Positions 24,801-36,200 of a stretch of DNA of 64,000 bases are shown here, one piece after another (position 1 is the stretch's first letter; each line of letters opens with the position of its first letter). The stretch is taken from the NCBI GenBank assembly GCA_932294295.1, contig OW028585.1, positions 17,052,360-17,116,359 on the forward strand. Reading direction: 5' to 3'. The position numbers and the translations under genes were made by a program. A model generated the notes under the pieces. That model saw only the letters and a program-made list of their open reading frames with translations. It searched no databases and was not told where the DNA came from. Origin of the DNA: Alitta virens (lineage: Eukaryota; Annelida; Polychaeta; Phyllodocida; Nereididae).

Positions 24801-26732
24801 GTTTGTTGTTCACACTTTTTTTGGTTTGTTGTTCACACTTTTTTTTCACACTTTTTTTGGTTTGTTGTTCACACTTTTTTTGGTTTGTTGTTCACACTTT
24901 TTTTGGTTTGTTGTTCACACATTTTTTGGTTTGTTGTTCACACTTTTTTTGGTTTGTTGTTCACACTTTTTTTGGTTTGTTGTTCACACTTTTTTTTCAC
25001 ACTTTTTTTGGTTTGTTGTTCACACTTTTTTTGGTTTGTTGTTCACACTTTTTTTGGTTTGTTGTTCACACATTTTTTGGTTTGTTGTTCACACTTTTTT
25101 TGGTTTGTTGTTCACACATTTTTTGGTTTGTTGTTCACACATTTTTTGGTTTGTTGTTCACACATTGTTTGGTTTGTTGTTCACCACATTTTTTGGTTTG
25201 TTGTTCACACATTTTTTGGTTTGTTGTTCACAACATTTTTTGGTTTGTTGTTCACACATTTTTTGGTTTGTTGTTCACAACACTTTTTTGGTTTGTTGTT
25301 CACACATTTTTTGGTTTGTTGTTCACACTTTTTTTGGTTTGTTGTTCACACTTTTTTTCACACTTTTTTTGGTTTGTTGTTCACACTTTTTTTGGTTTGT
25401 TGTTCACACTTTTTTTTCACACTTTTTTTGGTTTGTTGTTCACACTTTTTTTGGTTTGTTGTTCACACATTTTTTGGTTTGTTGTTCACACATTTTTTGG
25501 TCTGTTGTTCACACATTTTTTGGTTTGTTGTTCACACTTTTTTTGGTTTGTTGTTCACACTTTTTTTGGTTTGTTGTTCACACACTTTTTTGGTTTGTTG
25601 TTCACACTTTTTTTGGTTTGTTGTTCACACTTTTTTTCATACTTTTTTTGATTTGTTGTTCACACTTTTTTTGGTTTGTTGTTCACACTTTTTTTGGTTT
25701 GTTGTTCACACTTTTTTTGCTTTGTTGTTCACACATTTTTTGGTTTGTTGTTCACACATTTTTTGGTTTGTTGTTCACACATTTTTTGGTTTGTTGTTCA
25801 CACTTTTTTTGGTTTGTTGTTCACACTTTTTTTGGTTTGTTGTTCACACATTTTTTGGTTTGTTGTTCACACATTTTTTGGTTTGTTGTTCACACTTTTT
25901 TTGGTTTGTTGTTCACACTTTTTTTGGTTTGTTGTTCACACTTTTTTTGGTTTGTTGTTCACACTTTTTTTGGTTTGTTGTTCACACTTTTTTTGGTTTG
26001 TTGTTCACACATTTTTTGGTTTGTTGTTCACACTTTTTTTGGTTTGTTGTTCACAACTTTTTTTTGGTTTGTTGTTCACACTTTTTTTTCACACTTTTTT
26101 TGGTTTGTTGTTCACACTTTTTTTGGTTTGTTGTTCACACTTTTTTTGGTTTGTTGTTCACACATTTTTTGGTTTGTTGTTCACCACTTTTTTTGGTTTG
26201 TTGTTCACACATTTTTTGGTTTGTTGTTCACACATTGTTTGGTTTGTTGTTCACACATTTTTTGGTTTGTTGTTCACACATTTTTTGGTTTGTTGTTCAC
26301 ACTTTTTTTGGTTTGTTGTTCACACTTTTTTTCACACTTTTTTTGGTTTGTTGTTCACACTTTTTTTGGTTTGTTGTTCACACTTTTTTTTCACACTTTT
26401 TTTGGTTTGTTGTTCACACTTTTTTTGGTTTGTTGTTCACACATTTTTTGGTTTGTTGTTCACACTTTTTTTGGTTTGTTGTTCACACTTTTTTTGGTTT
26501 GTTGTTCACACTTTTTTTGGTTTGTTGTTCACACATTTTTTGGTTTGTTGTTCACACATTTTTTGGTTTGTTGTTCACACTTTTTTTGGTTTGTTGTTCA
26601 CACTTTTTTTGGTTTGTTGTTCACACTTTTTTTTCACACTTTTTTTGGTTTGTTGTTCACACTTTTTTTGGTTTGTTGTTCACCACATTTTTTGGTTTGT
26701 TGTTCACACATTTTTTGGTCTGTTGTTCACAC
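21801..26732. repeat. Terminal left-arm phase marked by CACATTGTTTGG
   Basis: The rare variant CACATTGTTTGG, otherwise seen only at 1,702, occurs at 22,369, 23,251, 24,099, 25,164 and 26,234 (spacings 882, 848, 1,065 and 1,070 bp), suggesting a higher-order repeat of about 0.85-1.07 kb. A stretch around 22,144-22,369 matches 23,874-24,099 at offset 1,730. Unit-length irregularities rise towards the contig end: T8-GG near 22,510, 22,650, 23,320 and 23,460; CACCACA near 25,183 and 26,682; CACAACA near 25,230; CACAACAC near 25,278. CATAC at 25,639 and GCTTTG at 25,720 mark a shortened remnant of the 1.1-kb module. Confidence 0.82.
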
Positions 26733-26932
26733 NNNNNNNNNNNNNNNNNNNNNNNNNNNNNNNNNNNNNNNNNNNNNNNNNNNNNNNNNNNNNNNNNNNN
26801 NNNNNNNNNNNNNNNNNNNNNNNNNNNNNNNNNNNNNNNNNNNNNNNNNNNNNNNNNNNNNNNNNNNNNNNNNNNNNNNNNNNNNNNNNNNNNNNNNNNN
26901 NNNNNNNNNNNNNNNNNNNNNNNNNNNNNNNN
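26733..26932. other. Assembly gap of exactly 200 N
   Basis: Two hundred unresolved bases. A round length signals a placeholder inserted by a scaffolding or curation step, not a measured size. The repeat family differs on its two sides, and both contig ends show irregular units (CACCACA near 26,682 on the left; shortened GTTGTT repeats near 26,948 and 27,036 on the right). True length, adjacency and even orientation of the join are unproven. Confidence 0.99.
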
Positions 26933-29900
26933 CACCTTTTTTGGTTTGTGTTCACACCTTTTTTTGGTTTGTTGTTCACACCTTTTTTTGGTTTGTTGTT
27001 CACACCTTTTTTGGTTTGTTGTTCACACCTTTTTTGGTTGTTGTTCACACCTTTTTTGGTTTGTTGTTCACACCTTTTTTGGTTTGTTGTTCACACCTTT
27101 TTTGGTTTGTTGTTCACACCTTTTTTGGTTTGTTGTTCACACCTTTTTTGGTTTGTTGTTCACACCTTTTTTGGTTTGTTGTTCACACCTTTTTTGGTTT
27201 GTTGTTAACACCTTTTTGGGTTTGTTGTTCACACCTTTTTTTGGTTTGTTGTTCACACCTTTTTTGGTTTGTTGTTCACACCTTTTTTTGGTTTGTTGTT
27301 CACACCTTTTTTTGGTTTGTTGTTCACACCTTTTTTGGTTTGTTGTTCACACCTTTTTTTGGTTTGTTGTTCACACCTTTTTTGGTTTGTTGTTCACACC
27401 TTTTTTGGTTTGTTGTTCACACCTTTTTTGGTTTGTTGTTCACACCTTTTTTTGGTTTGTTGTTCACACCTTTTTTGGTTTGTTGTTCACACCTTTTTTG
27501 GTTTGTTGTTCACACCTTTTTTGGTTTGTTGTTCACACCTTTTTTGGTTTGTTGTTCACACTTTTTTTATTTGTTGTTCACAATTTGTTTGTTTGTTGTT
27601 CACACTTTTTTTGTTTGTTGTTCACACTTTGTTTGTTTGTTGTTCACACTTTGTTTGTTTGTTGTTCACACTTTTTTTGTTTGTTGTTCACACTTTGTTT
27701 GTTTGTTGTTCACACTTTGTTTGTTTGTTGTTCACACTTTGTTTGTTTGTTGTTCACACTTTGTTTGTTGTTCACACTTTTTTTGTTTGTTGTTCACACT
27801 TTGTTTGTTGTTCACACTTTGTTTGTTGTTCACACTTTGTTTGTTTGTTGTTCACACTTTTTTTGTTTGTTGTTCACACTTTGTTTGTTTGTTGTTCACA
27901 CTTTGTTTGTTTGTTGTTCACACTTTGTTTGTTGTTCACACCTTTTTTTGGTTTGTTGTTCACACCTTTTTTGGTTTGTTGTTCACACCTTTTTTGGTTT
28001 GTTGTTCACACCTTTTTTGGTTTGTTGTTCACACCTTTTTTTGGTTTGTTGTTCACACCTTTTTTGGTTTGTTGTTCACACCTTTTTTGGTTTGTTGTTC
28101 ACACCTTTTTTGGTTTGTTGTTCACACCTTTTTTGGTTTGTTGTTCACACCTTTTTTGGTTTGTTGTTCACACCTTTTTTGGTTTGTTGTTCACACCTTT
28201 TTTGGTTTGTTGTTCACACCTTCTTTGGTTTGCTGTTCACACCTTTTTTGGTTTGTTGTTCACACCTTTTTTGGTTTGTTGTTCACACTTTTTTTGGTTT
28301 GTTGTTCACACCTTTTTTGGTTTGTTGTTCACACCTTTTTTGGTTTGTTGTTCACACCTTTTTTGGTTTGTTGTTCACACCTTTTTTGGTTTGTTGTTCA
28401 CACTTTTTTTAATTGTTGTTCACAATTTGTTTGTTTGTTGTTCACACTTTTTTTGTTTGTTGTTCACACTTTGTTTGTTTGTTGTTCACACTTTGTTTGT
28501 TTGTTGTTCACACTTTTTTTGTTTGTTGTTCACACTTTGTTTGTTTGTTGTTCACACTTTGTTTGTTTGTTGTTCACACTTTGTTTGTTTGTTGTTCACA
28601 CTTTGTTTGTTTGTTGTTCACACTTTTTTTGTTTGTTGTTCACACTTTGTTTGTTGTTCACACTTTGTTTGTTGTTCACACTTTGTTTGTTTGTTGTTCA
28701 CACTTTTTTTGTTTGTTGTTCACACTTTGTTTGTTTGCTGTTCACACTTTGTTTATTTGTTGTTCACACTTTGTTTGTTTGTTGTTCACACTTTTTTTGT
28801 TTGTTGTTCACACTTTGTTTGTTTGTTGTTCACACTTTGTTTGTTTGTTGTTCACACTTTTTTTGTTTGTTGTTCACACTTTGTTTGTTGTACACACTTT
28901 GTTTGTTGTTCACACTTTGTTTGTTTGTTGTTCACACTTTTTTTGTTTGTTGTTCACACTTTGTTTGTTTGTTGTTCACACTTTGTTTGTTGTTCACACT
29001 TTGTTTGTTGTTCACACCTTTTTTTGGTTTGTTGTTCACACCTTTTTTGGTTTGTTGTTCACACCTTCTTTGGTTTGTTGTTCACACCTTTTTTGGTTTG
29101 TTGTTCACACCTTTTTTGGTTTGTTGTTCACACTTTTTTTGGTTTGTTGTTCACACCTTTTTTGGTTTGTTGTTCACACCTTTTTTGGTTTGTTGTTCAC
29201 ACCTTTTTTGGTTTGTTGTTCACACCTTTTTTGGTTTGTTGTTCACACCTTTTTTGGTTTGTTGTTCACACCTTTTTTGGTTTGTTGTTCACACTTTTTT
29301 TAATTGTTGTTCACAATTTGTTTGTTTGTTGTTCACACTTTTTTTGTTTGTTGTTCACACTTTGTTTGTTTGTTGTTTACACTTTGTTTGTTTGTTGTTC
29401 ACACTTTTTTTGTTTGTTGTTCACACTTTGTTTGTTTGTTGTTCACACTTTGTTTGTTTGTTGTTCACACTTTGTTTGTTGTTCACACTTTGTTTGTTTG
29501 TTGTTCACACTTTTTTTGTTTGTTGTTCACACTTTGTTTGTTGTTCACACTTTGTTTGTTGTTCACACTTTGTTTGTTTGTTGTTCACACTTTTTTTGTT
29601 TGTTGTTCACACTTTGTTTGTTTGTTGTTCACACTTTGTTTATTTGTTGTTCACACTTTGTTTGTTTGTTGTTCACACTTTTTTTGTTTGTTGTTCACAC
29701 TTTGTTTGTTTGTTGTTCACACTTTGTTTGTTTGTTGTTCACACTTTTTTTGTTTGTTGTTCACACTTTGTTTGTTGTTCACACTTTGTTTGTTGTTCAC
29801 ACTTTGTTTGTTTGTTGTTCACACTTTTTTTGTTTGTTGTTCACACTTTGTTTGTTTGTTGTTCACACTTTGTTTGTTTGTTGTTCACACTTTGTTTGTT

Positions 29901-32900
29901 GTTCACACCTTTTTTTGGTTTGTTGTTCACACCTTTTTTGGTTTGTTGTTCACACCTTTTTTGGTTTGTTGTTCACACCTTTTTTGGTTTGTTGTTCACA
30001 CCTTTTTTGGTTTGTTGTTCACACCTTTTTTGGTTTGTTGTTCACACCTTTTTTGGTTTGTTGTTCACACCTTTTTTGGTTTGTTGTTCACACCTTTTTT
30101 GGTTTGTTGTTCACACCTTTTTTGGTTTGTTGTTCACACCTTTTTGGGTTTGTTGTTCACACCTTTTTTTGGTTTGTTGTTCACACCTTTTTTGGTTTGT
30201 TGTTCACACCTTTTTTGGTTTGTTGTTCACACCTTTTTTTGGTTTGTTGTTCACACCTTTTTTTGGTTTGTTGTTCACACCTTTTTTTGGTTTGTTGTTC
30301 ACACCTTTTTTTGGTTTGTTGTTCACACCTTTTTTTGGTTTGTTGTTCACACCTTTTTTGGTTTGTTGTTCACACCTTTTTTGGTTTGTTGTTCACACCT
30401 TTTTTTGGTTTGTTGTTCACACCTTTTTTGGTTTGTTGTTCACACCTTTTTTGGTTTGTTGTTCACACCTTTTTTGGTTTGTTGTTCACACTTTTTTTAT
30501 TTGTTGTTCACAATTTGTTTGTTTGTTGTTCACACTTTTTTTGTTTGTTGTTCACACTTTGTTTGTTTGTTGTTCACACTTTGTTTGTTTGTTGTTCACA
30601 CTTTTTTTGTTTGTTGTTCACACTTTGTTTGTTTGTTGTTCACACTTTGTTTGTTTGTTGTTCACACTTTGTTTGTTTGTTGTTCACACTTTGTTTGTTG
30701 TTCACACTTTTTTTGTTTGTTGTTCACACTTTGTTTGTTGTTCACACTTTGTTTGTTGTTCACACTTTGTTTGTTTGTTGTTCACACTTTTTTTGTTTGT
30801 TGTTCACACTTTGTTTGTTTGTTGTTCACACTTTGTTTGTTTGTTGTTCACACTTTGTTTGTTGTTCACACCTTTTTTGGTTTGTTGTTCACACCTTTTT
30901 TTGGTTTGTTGTTCACACCTTTTTTGGTTTGTTGTTCACACCTTTTTTGGTTTGTTGTTCACACCTTTTTTGGTTTGTTGTTCACACTTTTTTTATTTGT
31001 TGTTCACAATTTGTTTGTTTGTTGTTCACACTTTTTTTGTTTGTTGTTCACACTTTGTTTGTTTGTTGTTCACACTTTGTTTGTTTGTTGTTCACACTTT
31101 TTTTGTTTGTTGTTCACACTTTGTTTGTTTGTTGTTCACACTTTGTTTGTTTGTTGTTCACACTTTGTTTGTTGTTCACACTTTTTTTGTTTGTTGTTCA
31201 CACTTTGTTTGTTGTTCACACTTTGTTTGTTGTTCACACTTTGTTTGTTTGTTGTTCACACTTTTTTTGTTTGTTGTTCACACTTTGTTTGTTTGTTGTT
31301 CACACTTTGTTTGTTTGTTGTTCACACTTTGTTTGTTGTTCACACCTTTTTTTGGTTTGTTGTTCACACCTTTTTTGGTTTGTTGTTCACACCTTTTTTG
31401 GTTTGTTGTTCACACCTTGTTTGGTTTGTTGTTCACACCTTTTTTTGGTTTGTTGTTCACACCTTTTTTGGTTTGTTGTTCACACCTTTTTTGGTTTGTT
31501 GTTCACACTTTTTTTATTTGTTGTTCACAATTTGTTTGTTTGTTGTTCACACTTTTTTTGTTTGTTGTTCACACTTTGTTTGTTTGTTGTTCACACTTTG
31601 TTTGTTTGTTGTTCACACTTTTTTTGTTTGTTGTTCACACTTTGTTTGTTTGTTGTTCACACTTTGTTTGTTTGTTGTTCACACTTTGTTTGTTTGTTGT
31701 TCACACTTTGTTTGTTGTTCACACTTTTTTTGTTTGTTGTTCACACTTTGTTTGTTGTTCACACTTTGTTTGTTGTTCACACTTTGTTTGTTTGTTGTTC
31801 ACACTTTTTTTGTTTGTTGTTCACACTTTGTTTGTTTGTTGTTCACACTTTGTTTGTTTGTTGTTCACACTTTGTTTGTTGTTCACACCTTTTTTGGTTT
31901 GTTGTTCACACCTTTTTTGGTTTGTTGTTCACACCTTTTTTTGGTTTGTTGTTCGCACCTTTTTTGGTTTGTTGTTCGCACCTTTTTTGGTTTGTTGTTC
32001 ACACCTTTTTTGGTTTGTTGTTCACACCTTTTTTGGTTTGTTGTTCACACCTTTTTTGGTTTGTTGTTCACACCTTTTTTGGTTTGTTGTTCACACCTTT
32101 TTTGGTTTGTTGTTCACACCTTTTTTGGTTTGTTGTTCACACCTTTTTTGGTTTGTTGTTCACACCTTTTTTGGTTTGTTGTTCACACCTTTTTGGGTTT
32201 GTTGTTCACACCTTTTTTTGGTTTGTTGTTCACACCTTTTTTGGTTTGTTGTTCACACCTTTTTTGGTTTGTTGTTCACACCTTTTTTTGGTTTGTTGTT
32301 CACACCTTTTTTTGGTTTGTTGTTCACACCTTTTTTTGGTTTGTTGTTCACACCTTTTTTTGGTTTGTTGTTCACACCTTTTTTTGGTTTGTTGTTCACA
32401 CCTTTTTTGGTTTGTTGTTCACACCTTTTTTGGTTTGTTGTTCACACCTTTTTTTGGTTTGTTGTTCACACCTTTTTTGGTTTGTTGTTCACACCTTTTT
32501 TGGTTTGTTGTTCACACCTTTTTTGGTTTGTTGTTCACACTTTTTTTATTTGTTGTTCACAATTTGTTTGTTTGTTGTTCACACTTTTTTTGTTTGTTGT
32601 TCACACTTTGTTTGTTTGTTGTTCACACTTTGTTTGTTTGTTGTTCACACTTTTTTTGTTTGTTGTTCACACTTTGTTTGTTTGTTGTTCACACTTTGTT
32701 TGTTTGTTGTTCACACTTTGTTTGTTGTTCACACTTTGTTTGTTGTTCACACTTTGTTTGTTTGTTGTTCACACTTTGTTTGTTTGTTGTTCACACTTTG
32801 TTTGTTTGTTGTTCACACTTTTTTTGGTTTGTTGTTCACACCTTTTTTGTTTGTTCACACTTTTTGTTTGTTGTTCACACTTTGTTTGTTTGTTGTTCAC

Positions 32901-33226
32901 ACTTTGTTTGTTGTTCACACTTTGTTTGTTTGTTGTTCACACTTTGTTTGTTGTTCACACTTTGTTTGTTTGTTGTTCACACTTTGTTTGTTTGTTGTTC
33001 ACACTTTGTTTGTTTGTTGTTCACACTTTGTTTGTTGTTCACACTTTGTTTGTTTGTTGTTCACACTTTGTTTGTTTGTTGTTCACATCTTTTTTGGTTT
33101 GTTGTTCACACCTTTTTTGGTTTGTTGTTCACACCTTTTTTGGTTTGTTGTTCACACCTTTTTTGGTTTGTTGTTCACACCTTTTTTGGTTTGTTGTTCA
33201 CACCTTTTTTTGGTTTGTTGTTCACA
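26933..33226. repeat. Right-arm region 1: seven G-blocks
   Basis: G-blocks at 27,557-27,936; 28,399-29,012; 29,290-29,903; 30,487-30,866; 30,983-31,340; 31,504-31,883 and 32,536-33,083, with C-blocks between. Three are 380 bp and two 614 bp. A GTTAACACC mutation at 27,207 recurs at 33,501 and 48,190, identifying 26,933-29,300 as one of three copies. A T5-GGG unit near 30,146 and the G-block opening at 30,509 recur 2,049 bp on at 32,195 and 32,558. Two adjacent units at 31,954 and 31,977 share the CpG-making change GTTCGCACC. Confidence 0.88.
32816..32880. repeat. Rearranged unit junction inside a G-block
   Basis: Inside a G-block sit one CACAC-T7-GG unit and one CACACC-T6 unit that joins GTTTGTTCACAC with a shortened linker, followed by CACAC-T5-GTTTG. 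It looks like a short C-type patch inserted into or recombined with a G-block. The same junction recurs 14,690 bp later near 47,506-47,570, so it was copied as part of a larger duplication. Confidence 0.85.
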
Positions 33227-36200
33227 CCTTTTTTGGTTTGTTGTTCACACCTTTTTTTGGTTTGTTGTTCACACCTTTTTTTGGTTTGTTGTTCACACCT
33301 TTTTTGGTTTGTTGTTCACACCTTTTTTGGTTTGTTGTTCACACCTTTTTTGGTTTGTTGTTCACACCTTTTTTGGTTTGTTGTTCACACCTTTTTTGGT
33401 TTGTTGTTCACACCTTTTTTGGTTTGTTGTTCACACCTTTTTTGGTTTGTTGTTCACACCTTTTTTGGTTTGTTGTTCACACCTTTTTTGGTTTGTTGTT
33501 AACACCTTTTTGGGTTTGTTGTTCACACCTTTTTTTGGTTTGTTGTTCACACCTTTTTTGGTTTGTTGTTCACACCTTTTTTTGGTTTGTTGTTCACACC
33601 TTTTTTTGGTTTGTTGTTCACACCTTTTTTTGGTTTGTTGTTCACACCTTTTTTTGGTTTGTTGTTCACACCTTTTTTGGTTTGTTGTTCACACCTTTTT
33701 TGGTTTGTTGTTCACACCTTTTTTGGTTTGTTGTTCACACCTTTTTTTGGTTTGTTGTTCACACCTTTTTTGGTTTGTTGTTCACACCTTTTTTGGTTTG
33801 TTGTTCACACCTTTTTTGGTTTGTTGTTCACACCTTTTTTGGTTTGTTGTTCACACTTTTTTTATTTGTTGTTCACAATTTGTTTGTTTGTTGTTCACAC
33901 TTTTTTTGTTTGTTGTTCACACTTTGTTTGTTTGTTGTTCACACTTTGTTTGTTTGTTGTTCACACTTTTTTTGTTTGTTGTTCACACTTTGTTTGTTTG
34001 TTGTTCACACTTTGTTTGTTTGTTGTTCACACTTTGTTTGTTTGTTGTTCACACTTTGTTTGTTGTTCACACTTTTTTTGTTTGTTGTTCACACTTTGTT
34101 TGTTGTTCACACTTTGTTTGTTGTTCACACTTTGTTTGTTTGTTGTTCACACTTTTTTTGTTTGTTGTTCACACTTTGTTTGTTTGTTGTTCACACTTTG
34201 TTTGTTTGTTGTTCACACTTTGTTTGTTGTTCACACCTTTTTTTGGTTTGTTGTTCACACCTTTTTTGGTTTGTTGTTCACACCTTTTTTGGTTTGTTGT
34301 TCACACCTTTTTTGGTTTGTTGTTCACACCTTTTTTGGTTTGTTGTTCACACCTTTTTTGGTTTGTTGTTCACACCTTTTTTGGTTTGTTGTTCACACCT
34401 TTTTTGGTTTGTTGTTCACACCTTTTTTGGTTTGTTGTTCACACCTTTTTTGGTTTGTTGTTCACACCTTTTTTGGTTTGTTGTTCACACCTTTTTTGGT
34501 TTGTTGTTCACACCTTCTTTGGTTTGCTGTTCACACCTTTTTTGGTTTGTTGTTCACACCTTTTTTGGTTTGTTGTTCACACTTTTTTTGGTTTGTTGTT
34601 CACACCTTTTTTGGTTTGTTGTTCACACCTTTTTTGGTTTGTTGTTCACACCTTTTTTGGTTTGTTGTTCACACCTTTTTTGGTTTGTTGTTCACACTTT
34701 TTTTAATTGTTGTTCACAATTTGTTTGTTTGTTGTTCACACTTTTTTTGTTTGTTGTTCACACTTTGTTTGTTTGTTGTTCACACTTTGTTTGTTTGTTG
34801 TTCACACTTTTTTTGTTTGTTGTTCACACTTTGTTTGTTTGTTGTTCACACTTTGTTTGTTTGTTGTTCACACTTTGTTTGTTTGTTGTTCACACTTTGT
34901 TTGTTTGTTGTTCACACTTTTTTTGTTTGTTGTTCACACTTTGTTTGTTGTTCACACTTTGTTTGTTGTTCACACTTTGTTTGTTTGTTGTTCACACTTT
35001 TTTTGTTTGTTGTTCACACTTTGTTTGTTTGCTGTTCACACTTTGTTTATTTGTTGTTCACACTTTGTTTGTTTGTTGTTCACACTTTTTTTGTTTGTTG
35101 TTCACACTTTGTTTGTTTGTTGTTCACACTTTGTTTGTTTGTTGTTCACACTTTTTTTGTTTGTTGTTCACACTTTGTTTGTTGTACACACTTTGTTTGT
35201 TGTTCACACTTTGTTTGTTTGTTGTTCACACTTTTTTTGTTTGTTGTTCACACTTTGTTTGTTTGTTGTTCACACTTTGTTTGTTTGTTGTTCACACTTT
35301 GTTTGTTGTTCACACCTTTTTTTGGTTTGTTGTTCACACCTTTTTTGGTTTGTTGTTCACACCTTCTTTGGTTTGTTGTTCACACCTTTTTTGGTTTGTT
35401 GTTCACACCTTTTTTGGTTTGTTGTTCACACTTTTTTTGGTTTGTTGTTCACACCTTTTTTGGTTTGTTGTTCACACCTTTTTTGGTTTGTTGTTCACAC
35501 CTTTTTTGGTTTGTTGTTCACACCTTTTTTGGTTTGTTGTTCACACCTTTTTTGGTTTGTTGTTCACACCTTTTTTGGTTTGTTGTTCACACCTTTTTTG
35601 GTTTGTTGTTCACACTTTTTTTAATTGTTGTGCACAATTTGTTTGTTTGTTGTTCACACTTTTTTTGTTTGTTGTTCACACTTTGTTTGTTTGTTGTTTA
35701 CACTTTGTTTGTTTGTTGTTCACACTTTTTTTGTTTGTTGTTCACACTTTGTTTGTTTGTTGTTCACACTTTGTTTGTTTGTTGTTCACACTTTGTTTGT
35801 TTGTTGTTCACACTTTGTTTGTTTGTTGTTCACACTTTTTTTGTTTGTTGTTCACACTTTGTTTGTTGTTCACACTTTGTTTGTTGTTCACACTTTGTTT
35901 GTTTGTTGTTCACACTTTTTTTGTTTGTTGTTCACACTTTGTTTGTTTGTTGTTCACACTTTGTTTATTTGTTGTTCACACTTTGTTTGTTTGTTGTTCA
36001 CACTTTTTTTGTTTGTTGTTCACACTTTGTTTGTTTGTTGTTCACACTTTGTTTGTTTGTTGTTCACACTTTTTTTGTTTGTTGTTCACACTTTGTTTGT
36101 TGTTCACACTTTGTTTGTTGTTCACACTTTGTTTGTTTGTTGTTCACACTTTTTTTGTTTGTTGTTCACACTTTGTTTGTTTGTTGTTCACACTTTGTTT

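Larger units (their letters stand above)
1..26732. repeat. Left-arm satellite array, 23-bp T7/CACACA family
   Basis: Continuous head-to-tail array of roughly 1,160 units. Three main types are seen: CACAC + T7 + GGTTTGTTGTT (23 bp, the majority), CACACA + T6 + GGTTTGTTGTT (23 bp) and CACACAC + T6 + GGTTTGTTGTT (24 bp). Short units of 12-13 bp, CACAC + T7 or T8 running straight into the next CACAC, interrupt the series, and some of them read CATAC. CACACC units, the hallmark of the right arm, are almost absent; one is at 402. I noticed no inverted unit, no spacer and no inserted element. The array starts before base 1. I do not recognise the family. It is non-coding on all the evidence here. 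Confidence 0.97.

Noticed and set aside
1..26732. CRISPR-like regular repeats
   Set aside because: The 23-bp repeats abut directly with no unique spacers, and there are no cas genes.
26657..27048. - strand open frames crossing the gap
   Set aside because: Most of their length is N, which cannot contain stops; the rest is repeat.
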